The notes under the pieces were generated by a model. That model saw only the letters and a program-made list of their open reading frames with translations, ran no database searches and had not been told where the DNA came from. From an uncultured Lachnospiraceae bacterium (lineage in GTDB: Bacteria; Bacillota; Clostridia; Lachnospirales; Lachnospiraceae), in NCBI GenBank assembly GCA_946566415.1, contig CAMNWW010000128.1, positions 1 to 6,515 on the forward strand: a stretch of 6,515 bases of DNA, given 5' to 3'. The translations under genes and the position numbers were made by a program. This document shows positions 1-5,699 of the stretch, in pieces (the first letter of the stretch is position 1; every line of letters starts with the position of its first letter).

Positions 1-356
1 GCAAGCTCGATCAGATAATTGAGCATCATACGGTACCAGTCCTCTGAAATCCCCTGCTTTTGTTTAACCCGGTTCATCTTCTCCCTGGGATAATAGATCA
101 AAGTACAGATCTCGTCCCTGTCCGTTAGACTTAATTCTTCCTCCCACAGGGTATCGACCTTTTCCCGTATGACGCCGGAGCAGTTATTCAGAATATGTAA
201 AAACGCTTCATATTCCCCGTGAAGGTCGCTCATAAAATGCTCCGTCCCCTTCGGCAGGTTGATGATGGCGTTCAGGTTGATAATCTCCCTGCATACCGCC
301 TGCTTTGTGGGGTATTTTTCCTTCATCAGCTTCAGCCACATTTTCTCTTCGTCCAT
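1..356 (-). CDS. fbp: Fructose-1,6-bisphosphatase class III, N-terminal part (runs off left edge)
   Basis: The enzyme hydrolyses fructose-1,6-bisphosphate to fructose-6-phosphate, the irreversible step of gluconeogenesis, in the cytosol. Only the first 118 residues are visible; the family is usually about 640-670 residues, so most of the gene lies outside the window. The diagnostic stretch is at residues 35-51 (LPKGTEHFMSDLHGEYE), where the D-x-H pair D44/H46 matches the first metal-binding motif of calcineurin-like phosphatases. EIINLNAIINLPKGTEHF and LIYYPREKM are also typical of the Firmicutes-type (class III) enzyme, which is unrelated to the E. coli class I enzyme. The start at 356 is supported by AAAGAGGT five bases upstream. 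The gene follows aspS by 57 nt on the same strand with no clear terminator between them. In B. subtilis the homologue is Mn-dependent and controlled by AMP and PEP; nothing visible here tests that. The family call is firm from motif recognition. Confidence 0.93.
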   Translation of the reverse strand, partial: MDEEKMWLKLMKEKYPTKQAVCREIINLNAIINLPKGTEHFMSDLHGEYEAFLHILNNCSGVIREKVDTLWEEELSLTDRDEICTLIYYPREKMNRVKQKQGISEDWYRMMLNYLIEL

Positions 357-360
357 ACTT

Positions 361-368
361 ACCTCTTT
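361..368 (-). promoter_or_regulatory. Ribosome binding site of fbp
   Basis: AAAGAGGT on the minus strand leaves five bases before the ATG at 356. It selects this methionine over the next in-frame ATG five codons downstream (residue 6), which has no comparable site at the right distance. Confidence 0.8.
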
Positions 369-390
369 CTTGCCTCTTTTGTGACGCGGC

Positions 391-405
391 GAACGCTTCC
401 CGTTC
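391..405 (-). other. Small hairpin between aspS and fbp
   Basis: GAACG and CGTTC form a perfect 5-bp stem around a 5-nt loop, 9 to 23 bases after the aspS stop codon. No run of T follows on the minus strand, so it does not look like an intrinsic terminator. It may be a weak attenuating or mRNA-stability structure, or chance. Confidence 0.25.
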
Positions 406-413
406 CCTTTGTA

Positions 414-2198
414 TTATTGTTCCGCCAGTTCCAGCCCTAACTCCTCAAGCTGCTTTTTGTCGACCGCTGCCGGCGCCTCCGTCATCAGATCAGAAGCGTC
501 TTTTATTTTTGGAAAGGCAATCACATCCCGGATACTGTCCTGTTTCGCCATAAGCATCACAACCCGGTCCAGACCGTAAGCCAGCCCCGCGTGAGGCGGA
601 ACTCCATATTTAAATGCATTCAGGAGGAATCCAAACTGTTCATCAGCTTGTTCCGGTGTAAAACCCAGCACCTCGAACATCCGGCTCTGAATCTCCTGAT
701 TAAAAATCCGGACGCTTCCGCCGCCGATCTCATTTCCGTTCAAAACGATATCATACGCTTTTGCACGGACTCTTCCCGGGTCTGACTCAAGATACGGGAT
801 ATCCTCCTCCATGGGCATGGTAAATGGATGGTGCATGGCGGTAAAACGGTTCTCTTCCTCGCTCCACTCCAGGAGAGGGAATTCTGTAATCCATACAAAT
901 TTATATTCATCCTTATTCAGGATCTCCATCTGCCGCGCCATTTCCAGACGCAGTGCGCCCAGCACGCTCCACACCACTTTATTCTTATCCGCCGCAAAGA
1001 GGAGCAGGTCGCCCTTTTCTCCGTCCATCTTCTCGATCAGCGCGGACATCTCCTCTTCCTTCATGAATTTCGCAAAAGAAGACTTTACCGTGCCGTCTTC
1101 CTGAACCGCGATATAGGCAAGACCTTTTGCACCGTAATCCTTGGCAAAATCTACAAGCTTATCTATCTTCTTCCTGGGCATACCACCCTGGCCTTTTGCG
1201 TTAATCCCCCGCACGGAGCCGCCGTTCTCAATGGCTCCCCGGAATACGGCGAACTCACAGCCCTTTACGGTATCCGTTACGTCCACCAGCTCCATGCCGA
1301 AACGGATATCCGGCTTGTCGGAACCATACCGGTCCATCGCTTCCTGCCAGGTCATACGCGGCATCGGGAGCGGAACCTCGATCCCCAGCACCTCGCGGAA
1401 TAACTTTGCCATCAGCCGTTCATTGACGTCGATAACATCGTCCACGTCAACAAACGATAATTCCATATCTATCTGTGTGAATTCAGGCTGACGGTCCGCC
1501 CGAAGGTCCTCGTCGCGGAAGCACTTGACAATCTGGAAATACCTGTCATAACCCGAACACATTAAAAGCTGCTTGAAAATCTGCGGCGACTGCGGAAGCG
1601 CGTAGAAACTTCCTTGGTGAATCCGGCTAGGCACCAGATAATCCCTCGCCCCCTCCGGCGTGCTCTTAATAAGAAACGGCGTCTCGATCTCCAAAAACCC
1701 TTCCTCTGAAAGGAACTGCCGGGTCAAAGTCGCCACCTTGCTCCTCATCATCAGATTCCTCTGAATGTCCGGCCTTCTAAGATCCAGGAACCGGTATTTC
1801 AAACGCAGTTCCTCTCTCGTTTTGGAGTTCTCTTCTATCGGGAAAGGCGGAGTCTCAGACTCGGACAGAATACGAAGCTCACTGGGGCATATCTCGATCG
1901 TCCCCGTCGCCAGATTCGGGTTCACTGCTCCCTGGCGCGCCCTGACTGTCCCTGCCACAGCGACTACATACTCGCTTTTCAGCTTTGCCGCCGTATCCAA
2001 CATCGCTTCATCGGTAACTCCTTCCTCAAATACGATCTGTATCAGACCAGAGCGGTCCCGTACATCTACGAAGACCAGCCCTCCTTTATTCCGATTCTTC
2101 TGCACCCACCCCATAACGGTGACATTTTCGCCGATATTCGCCTCGTTAAGTTCCGCGCAGCGGTGCGTCCTTTTTAAACCCTGCATTGATTCTGCCAT
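414..2198 (-). CDS. aspS: Aspartate--tRNA ligase (AspRS), class II, bacterial type
   Basis: This cytosolic enzyme charges tRNA-Asp with aspartate. With the preferred start it is 594 residues, normal for bacterial AspRS, which is longer than the archaeal/eukaryotic form because of an inserted GAD domain. An N-terminal OB-fold anticodon-binding domain spans about residues 13-105 (GWVQKNRNKGG near 30-40). The class II catalytic core follows: the substrate loop ALPQSPQ at about 200-206, motif 2 FRDEDLRADRQPEF at 227-240, the GAD insertion at about 285-415, and motif 3 GLAYGLDR at 538-545 with its conserved Arg. The start at 2198 (MAESMQGL) is chosen over the ATG two codons upstream at 2204, because GTGAGG lies 8 bases from the former and only 2 from the latter. 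It sits 39 nt after hisS. The OB residue aligned with E. coli Leu30, which affects tRNA-Asp/tRNA-Asn discrimination, is Lys38 here, so specificity cannot be settled by eye. No lesion is seen and all class II motifs are intact. Confidence 0.97.
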   Translation of the reverse strand: MAESMQGLKRTHRCAELNEANIGENVTVMGWVQKNRNKGGLVFVDVRDRSGLIQIVFEEGVTDEAMLDTAAKLKSEYVVAVAGTVRARQGAVNPNLATGTIEICPSELRILSESETPPFPIEENSKTREELRLKYRFLDLRRPDIQRNLMMRSKVATLTRQFLSEEGFLEIETPFLIKSTPEGARDYLVPSRIHQGSFYALPQSPQIFKQLLMCSGYDRYFQIVKCFRDEDLRADRQPEFTQIDMELSFVDVDDVIDVNERLMAKLFREVLGIEVPLPMPRMTWQEAMDRYGSDKPDIRFGMELVDVTDTVKGCEFAVFRGAIENGGSVRGINAKGQGGMPRKKIDKLVDFAKDYGAKGLAYIAVQEDGTVKSSFAKFMKEEEMSALIEKMDGEKGDLLLFAADKNKVVWSVLGALRLEMARQMEILNKDEYKFVWITEFPLLEWSEEENRFTAMHHPFTMPMEEDIPYLESDPGRVRAKAYDIVLNGNEIGGGSVRIFNQEIQSRMFEVLGFTPEQADEQFGFLLNAFKYGVPPHAGLAYGLDRVVMLMAKQDSIRDVIAFPKIKDASDLMTEAPAAVDKKQLEELGLELAEQ

Positions 2199-2206
2199 CC
2201 TCATTT

Positions 2207-2212
2207 CCTCAC
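2207..2212 (-). promoter_or_regulatory. Ribosome binding site that decides the aspS start
   Basis: GTGAGG on the minus strand is 8 bases before the ATG at 2198 but only 2 bases before the in-frame ATG at 2204. The spacing favours the shorter 594-residue product starting MAES. Confidence 0.65.
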
Positions 2213-2223
2213 TTTCTCTTAAA

Positions 2224-2236
2224 CGCCGAACAGGCG
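2224..2236 (-). other. Small hairpin between hisS and aspS
   Basis: CGCC and GGCG form a 4-bp GC stem around a 5-nt loop, starting 1 nt after the hisS stop and followed by TTTAAG on the minus strand. The stem is too short and the T-run too brief for a confident terminator. At most it might cause pausing or protect the mRNA end. Confidence 0.25.
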
Positions 2237-2237
2237 A

Positions 2238-3503
2238 TTACATTGACAACACGGAATCTCCGTAACAGTCCACAATTTCTCCATACCCATCCTGCATAAG
2301 CTGCTCTTTCTGGAATTTTTTATTTTTCTTCATGTTGGCGATCAGTACTTGTTTTCCTTCCTCTCTGTCCGCCTTTGCCATGCCGAGCACCTTGAGTATC
2401 CCCTCCTGGTGCATCCCCTTCTCCAAGAGATACGCTTTTTTCTCCCTCTTGTTCGGAATCTGGTATCCATTTTCCAGAAGAAGCATGACAATCCGCTCAA
2501 ATCCAATCGAGAATCCGCATGCCGGCGTATCCTGCCCGGTAAATTTCCCGATCATTTTATCGTAACGCCCCCCGCCTGCGACGGAGCTGCCAAACTCATC
2601 CATCACAATCTCAAAAATAGCGCCCGTATAATAGGACTGACCTCTCACCAGCGTAGGACTGAACTTCACCTGGAAATCCGCCTCTTTCGCGCTTTCCACA
2701 CTGGAAATAATCTGTTCCATGGAGCCTGCCACATTTTCATCCATAATACCGGACAGCTTCTCCTTCAGGAAACGGATGCCTTCCAGATCTGATGTAATCT
2801 CGTCAAACAACCCCAAATAGCGGTCCACAGATTCCTTCTCATATCCCAGCTTCACCAGCTCTTCTGCAACGCCCTTGGCGCCGATCTTGTCCATCTTATC
2901 CAGGATAATGAAGACTTCATCGTAATCTTCTTCCCTAAAACCACTATACTTCGCCATCGCTTTGAGGATATTCCTGTCATTGATAGACACGGTAAAATTG
3001 TGAAAATTTAGTTTCCCCAGCATTGCGGTGGTAGCCAGAATCAATTCGATCTCCGCCAGGTTCCCCGGCTCGCCCAGAATATCAATATCGCACTGTGTGA
3101 ACTGGCGGAACCGTCCCCTCTGCGGGCGGTCGGCGCGCCATACACTTCCGATCTGCATTGCCTTAAATGGCGAAGGAAGCTCGTTCATATGATTTGCATA
3201 GTATCTCGCAAGAGGAACCGTCAGATCATAACGGAGTCCTCCGTCCACCAGATCGGTCTCCTCCTTTGCCGTATCCAGTTTCAGCTTTTCTCCCCTCTTT
3301 AATATCTTAAAAATCAACTTCTCATTATCCCCGCCCTGCTTGCTGCACAAATTTTCAATATGCTCTACACAGGGAGTCTCCATGGAAGTGAATCCAAATG
3401 TCGTGTACGTATCCTTTATCATTTGAATGACATAATCTCTGATCTCCATCTCTTTCGGAAGTATATCATTCATACCGGTCATCGGTTTTTTCTTTAACGC
3501 CAT
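2238..3503 (-). CDS. hisS: Histidine--tRNA ligase (HisRS), class II, divergent type
   Basis: This cytosolic enzyme charges tRNA-His with histidine. The preferred start gives 421 residues. The N-terminus MALKKKPMTGMNDILP matches the family opening (x-G-x-x-D-x-L-P). RYDLTVPLARY (about 91-101) is the histidine/ATP-site segment. Motif 2 covers WRADRPQRGRFRQFTQCDID (122-141). The HisRS-specific loop reads LVRGQSYYTG (285-294), with the catalytic Arg kept but the usual L-D replaced by Q-S. Motif 3 is GFSIGFERI (330-338). The C-terminal anticodon domain (about 356-421) is only about 66 residues, shorter than the usual 85-95, and ends without its last strands. The core resembles the archaeal/eukaryotic-like branch (RYDLTVP rather than RPE-T) more than the B. 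subtilis enzyme. The start at 3503 is chosen over 3509 because AAGGAG is 7 bases from it and only 1 base from the upstream ATG. It overlaps the end of hemZ by 10 nt, suggesting translational coupling. Confidence 0.94.
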   Translation of the reverse strand: MALKKKPMTGMNDILPKEMEIRDYVIQMIKDTYTTFGFTSMETPCVEHIENLCSKQGGDNEKLIFKILKRGEKLKLDTAKEETDLVDGGLRYDLTVPLARYYANHMNELPSPFKAMQIGSVWRADRPQRGRFRQFTQCDIDILGEPGNLAEIELILATTAMLGKLNFHNFTVSINDRNILKAMAKYSGFREEDYDEVFIILDKMDKIGAKGVAEELVKLGYEKESVDRYLGLFDEITSDLEGIRFLKEKLSGIMDENVAGSMEQIISSVESAKEADFQVKFSPTLVRGQSYYTGAIFEIVMDEFGSSVAGGGRYDKMIGKFTGQDTPACGFSIGFERIVMLLLENGYQIPNKREKKAYLLEKGMHQEGILKVLGMAKADREEGKQVLIANMKKNKKFQKEQLMQDGYGEIVDCYGDSVLSM

Positions 3504-4984
3504 AGCCATTCTCCTTTTCGTTCTATCATCTCGTCGATCCGCGAGATGTACTCCTCCACACCTTTTACATTCTCGATCCGTATCAGGTTCGTCTTCCTGC
3601 CGTTTCTGCTCCCCGGTGCGTCGATCTCCTCTGAAAGCACTATCTTAGTCGTCGCCCCGGCTCCCACCGCGACGATAGACTGTCTTTCCTCCATAATAAG
3701 TATATTGTAAATTCCCGCTTTGTCAACCTTTGCATATCCCACATTTTCAAAATTCCCGGCAATATTCTTCTGCCGGTAAAGATAATACGGCACAAGCCCC
3801 ATCTTATGCGCATGCTCCGCCGCCGTATCGATCATCTTTTCCAGCTCCCGTGCCATCTGCGCATTTTCCGTCTTATCTTCCGTATTTCCCTCCATCCGCC
3901 TCTGGTTCTTCTCCCTTGTCAGGCGGGAGCCGTGCTTCATCGCCAATGCATGCACGGTCAGGCTGTCCGGAGAGAGCTCCTCAATCTGCCGCAGAGTGTC
4001 CTCCATATCCTTCGGATGCTCCCCCGGAAGCCCTGCGATCAGGTCCATATTGATATTTTCAAATCCCAGCTCCCGCGCCAGATGAAATACCTTTCGGACG
4101 TCTTCTACTGTATGCCGCCGTCCGATGGCATCCAGCGTCCTTTGCTGCATTGTCTGCGGGTTGATGGAAATACGGTCCACCGGATGCCGGCGCAGCACAG
4201 TCAGTTTCTCCTGCGTAATGCTGTCAGGCCGTCCTGCTTCCACGGTAAATTCTTTTAAATCATCAAACGGAAAATTCTCTTCCAGATGAGATAATATCCG
4301 CTCCAACTGGGCAGCGCTTAGTGTTGTGGGCGTACCTCCGCCCATGTAAATGGTGTTCAGCTTCTTCCCGCCCGACATTTTTGCGATCCCCGACATTTCT
4401 TTCAGCAGCGCGTCTACATATGCGTCCACGCGTTTCTCCCATCTGGCGATCGGGTATGACGTAAAAGAACAATAACTGCAGGTGGTAGGGCAAAACGGAA
4501 TTCCGATATACAGGCTGTAGCCGTTCTCATAATCCAGTTTTTCAAGCTGCGCCTTCTCCCTTTTCGCAATTTCAATTCCAAGCCTTGCTTTCTTCTTACT
4601 GACCTCGTATGTATCTTTCATAAATTTTATGATTTCCTGGTCGCTTTTTCCCTCTTCCAGCTTCTCCATCACCATCTTGGTCGGACGCACGCCCGTCATG
4701 TCTCCCCATGCATGCTCTTGTCCGGTCAGACCGGAAAGCATTCGGTACAATTTCCGGTTAATATAACGTTTCTGCTCTCTTTTATCCATCAGCCCCGCGA
4801 TCTCTTCCTCGTATATTACAAATTTCGGATAGCAAAAACAAGAATCACCAGCGATTCTTATATGAATCAGTGATTCTTGCTCCGGATCCGATATCTGGCT
4901 GATTGACGCGTCAGGGAAAAAGGACTTTACGATATGATACATATCATAAGAAAAACGCTCATTCCGGCATTCAATCTGAATCAT
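3494..4984 (-). CDS. hemZ: HemZ-type radical SAM protein (annotated coproporphyrinogen III dehydrogenase)
   Basis: This is a cytosolic radical SAM enzyme of the HemN/HemW superfamily, 496 residues, normal for HemZ. HemN-like enzymes decarboxylate coproporphyrinogen III to protoporphyrinogen IX without oxygen; HemZ of B. subtilis was assigned this role genetically. An N-terminal extension of about 150 residues, typical of HemZ and absent from HemW, precedes the radical SAM barrel. The [4Fe-4S]/SAM cysteines are C165, C169 and C172 (CPTTCSYCSF, CX3CX2C), followed by the glycine-rich SAM motif GGGTPT at 215-220 and NMDLIAGLPGE at about 312-322. YYLYRQKN-AGNFENVGYA (about 401-418) is a HemZ C-terminal signature. 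The position two after C172 is Phe174, where true HemN has a fourth Cys. The start at 4984 has GAGGG 8 bases upstream, just past the MBL stop; the 3' end overlaps hisS. The family call is firm, but the biochemical role is uncertain because no other heme gene is visible and many Clostridia lack the full pathway. Confidence 0.9.
   Translation of the reverse strand: MIQIECRNERFSYDMYHIVKSFFPDASISQISDPEQESLIHIRIAGDSCFCYPKFVIYEEEIAGLMDKREQKRYINRKLYRMLSGLTGQEHAWGDMTGVRPTKMVMEKLEEGKSDQEIIKFMKDTYEVSKKKARLGIEIAKREKAQLEKLDYENGYSLYIGIPFCPTTCSYCSFTSYPIARWEKRVDAYVDALLKEMSGIAKMSGGKKLNTIYMGGGTPTTLSAAQLERILSHLEENFPFDDLKEFTVEAGRPDSITQEKLTVLRRHPVDRISINPQTMQQRTLDAIGRRHTVEDVRKVFHLARELGFENINMDLIAGLPGEHPKDMEDTLRQIEELSPDSLTVHALAMKHGSRLTREKNQRRMEGNTEDKTENAQMARELEKMIDTAAEHAHKMGLVPYYLYRQKNIAGNFENVGYAKVDKAGIYNILIMEERQSIVAVGAGATTKIVLSEEIDAPGSRNGRKTNLIRIENVKGVEEYISRIDEMIERKGEWLWR
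3511..3516 (-). promoter_or_regulatory. Ribosome binding site of hisS inside the hemZ coding region
   Basis: AAGGAG on the minus strand lies within the last codons of hemZ. It is 7 bases from the ATG at 3503 and only 1 base from the in-frame ATG at 3509, so it favours the shorter HisRS. Ribosomes finishing hemZ pass over this site, which fits coupled translation. Confidence 0.75.
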
Positions 4985-4992
4985 CTCTTCAG

Positions 4993-4997
4993 CCCTC
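4993..4997 (-). promoter_or_regulatory. Ribosome binding site of hemZ
   Basis: GAGGG on the minus strand begins 2 bases after the stop codon of the upstream MBL-fold gene and leaves 8 bases before the hemZ ATG at 4984. The two genes are only 14 nt apart. Confidence 0.6.
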
Positions 4998-4998
4998 T

Positions 4999-5625
4999 CT
5001 ACACAAACGGATTATTTACCTTTTCATTGCCGATAGTCGTGGCTCCCATATGTCCGGGATAGACTACCGTCTCGTCAGGCAGAAGGAACAGCTTCTCCCG
5101 GATAGAACGTACCAGCGCAGAAGTACTGCTCGTCGCAAAATCCGTCCTTCCCACAGAACAGCAAAACAGCGTATCGCCGCTAAAAAGCGCTCCCTCTTCC
5201 TTCACATAATAACATACCCCGCCTGCGGTATGGCCCGGCGTATGGATTACCTGAAAATCATACCCGATCAGATGAAGTACATCCCCCTCGTGGATCACAT
5301 CGCCGCCTGCATAGCTGTATCCGGCCGTGTAGACGGTAGATTCGTTCATCTCCGGGGTATGGAGAAGTTCCAGATCCTCTTCCTCCACATATACCGGAAT
5401 ATTGCCGCCGCACAGCTCCATCAATTTATCAATTCCCATGATATGGTCAAAATGTGCATGAGTCAGCAGCGCTGCTTTCACTGTAAGCCCCTCTGACTCA
5501 ATATATTCTCTCATCCGTCGGGAAACATTTGCCGGATCCACAATAACCGCCTCATGCGTCTCCTCGTTAGAAACAATATAGCAGTTCGTACTGATAATTC
5601 CTGTCACAAACAACTCAACCTTCAT
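4999..5625 (-). CDS. MBL-fold metallo-hydrolase, glyoxalase II-like (YcbL type)
   Basis: This is a single-domain metallo-beta-lactamase-fold hydrolase of 208 residues, with no signal peptide, so cytosolic. The dinuclear metal site is complete: H56, H58, D60 and H61 (THAHFDH), H132 in TPGHT, D151 in SGDTLF and H192 in YPGHMG. Length and motif spacing match the short glyoxalase II-like proteins that lack the C-terminal glutathione-binding helical domain of true GloB. Hydrolysis of a thioester such as S-lactoyl-thiol is therefore possible, but the substrate is unknown. An unusual Cys pair (C155, C156 in LFCCSVGRTD) follows the bridging aspartate; relatives usually have a small or hydrophobic residue there. 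The start at 5625 has a perfect AGGAGG with 5-base spacing. Homologues commonly sit between relA and hemZ or hisS in clostridial genomes, which suggests a housekeeping role. The fold is certain; the substrate is not. Confidence 0.92.
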   Translation of the reverse strand: MKVELFVTGIISTNCYIVSNEETHEAVIVDPANVSRRMREYIESEGLTVKAALLTHAHFDHIMGIDKLMELCGGNIPVYVEEEDLELLHTPEMNESTVYTAGYSYAGGDVIHEGDVLHLIGYDFQVIHTPGHTAGGVCYYVKEEGALFSGDTLFCCSVGRTDFATSSTSALVRSIREKLFLLPDETVVYPGHMGATTIGNEKVNNPFV

Positions 5626-5627
5626 CG

Positions 5628-5650
5628 TTACCTCCTATTGTCCATGCTTT
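5628..5650 (-). repeat. Direct repeat copy B (23 nt) containing the MBL gene ribosome binding site
   Basis: This 23-nt block is identical to 5677-5699, with a period of 49 nt. On the minus strand it holds ATGGACAATAGGAGGTAA, so it carries the AGGAGG (5631-5636) that serves the MBL gene with ideal 5-base spacing. It also contains a five-codon mini-ORF (MDNRR) whose stop falls 2 bases before the MBL start. Confidence 0.95.
5631..5636 (-). promoter_or_regulatory. Ribosome binding site of the MBL-fold gene
   Basis: A perfect AGGAGG on the minus strand with 5 bases to the ATG at 5625. It is the strongest translation signal in the window and lies in repeat copy B. Confidence 0.85.
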
Positions 5651-5656
5651 TTGGAC
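5640..5656 (-). other. Hairpin just upstream of the MBL ribosome binding site
   Basis: On the minus strand GTCCA and TGGAC form a 5-bp stem around a 7-nt A-rich loop, ending 3 bases before AGGAGG at 5631-5636. The structure exists only for repeat copy B, because its other arm lies in the spacer between the copies. It could tune access to the start site or be coincidental. Confidence 0.3.
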
Positions 5657-5664
5657 ATCCAGGT

Positions 5665-5677
5665 ATGCCCGTGGCAT
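5665..5677 (-). other. Small hairpin in the spacer between the two repeat copies
   Basis: ATGCC-ACG-GGCAT on the minus strand is a perfect 5-bp stem with a 3-nt loop, directly after the upstream AGGAGG copy and including the ATG of the 20-codon frame. No T-run follows, so it is not an intrinsic terminator. Confidence 0.3.
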
Positions 5678-5699
5678 TACCTCCTATTGTCCATGCTTT
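5677..5699 (-). repeat. Direct repeat copy A (23 nt) with an orphan ribosome binding site
   Basis: This is the upstream copy in the mRNA and is identical to 5628-5650; it overlaps the last two bases of the relA stop codon. Its AGGAGG (5680-5685) has no credible gene start behind it: the nearest ATG (5677) is 2 bases away and opens only 20 codons. It also carries the MDNRR mini-ORF, whose TAA overlaps that ATG as TAATG. Confidence 0.95.

Larger units (their letters stand above)
5615..5677 (-). other. Possible 20-codon ORF or duplication remnant overlapping the MBL gene start
   Basis: An ATG at 5677 follows the upstream AGGAGG copy by only 2 bases and opens a 20-codon frame (MPRAYLDVQKAWTIGGNDEG). 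It runs through the second repeat copy and stops 9 bases into the MBL-fold gene in another frame. It resembles no family I know, and the ribosome-site spacing is poor. It is more likely a by-product of the 49-nt tandem duplication than a gene, though it could act as a leader peptide coupled to the MBL gene. Confidence 0.2.

Noticed and set aside
391..405. Intrinsic terminator between aspS and fbp
   Set aside because: The 5-bp stem is weak and no T-run follows on the minus strand, so read-through into fbp is more likely than termination.
828..1403. Long plus-strand open frame of 191 codons inside aspS
   Set aside because: It lies antisense within a fully intact aspS, lacks a ribosome site, and its product looks like a random back-translation with no recognisable motif.
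2205..2237. T-box or other amino-acid riboswitch before aspS or hisS
   Set aside because: The gap before aspS is 39 nt and hisS overlaps hemZ, far too little room for a T-box leader (about 200-300 nt), and no AGGGTGG-type T-box sequence was seen.
4263..4493. Minus-strand 76-codon frame inside hemZ
   Set aside because: It is an out-of-frame reading of the hemZ radical SAM region with no ribosome site.
4903..5496. Plus-strand open frame of 197 codons across hemZ and the MBL gene
   Set aside because: It spans the junction of two clearly real minus-strand genes and shows no domain, no ribosome site and low-complexity basic composition typical of an antisense shadow.
5626..5697. Promoter for the MBL-fold gene in the relA gap
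   Set aside because: I found no convincing -35/-10 pair at proper spacing on the minus strand; the gap is taken up by the repeats and small hairpins.
5628..5699. CRISPR-like repeat pair
   Set aside because: Only two copies, with each repeat containing a ribosome binding site and lying next to gene ends; no further units and no cas genes.
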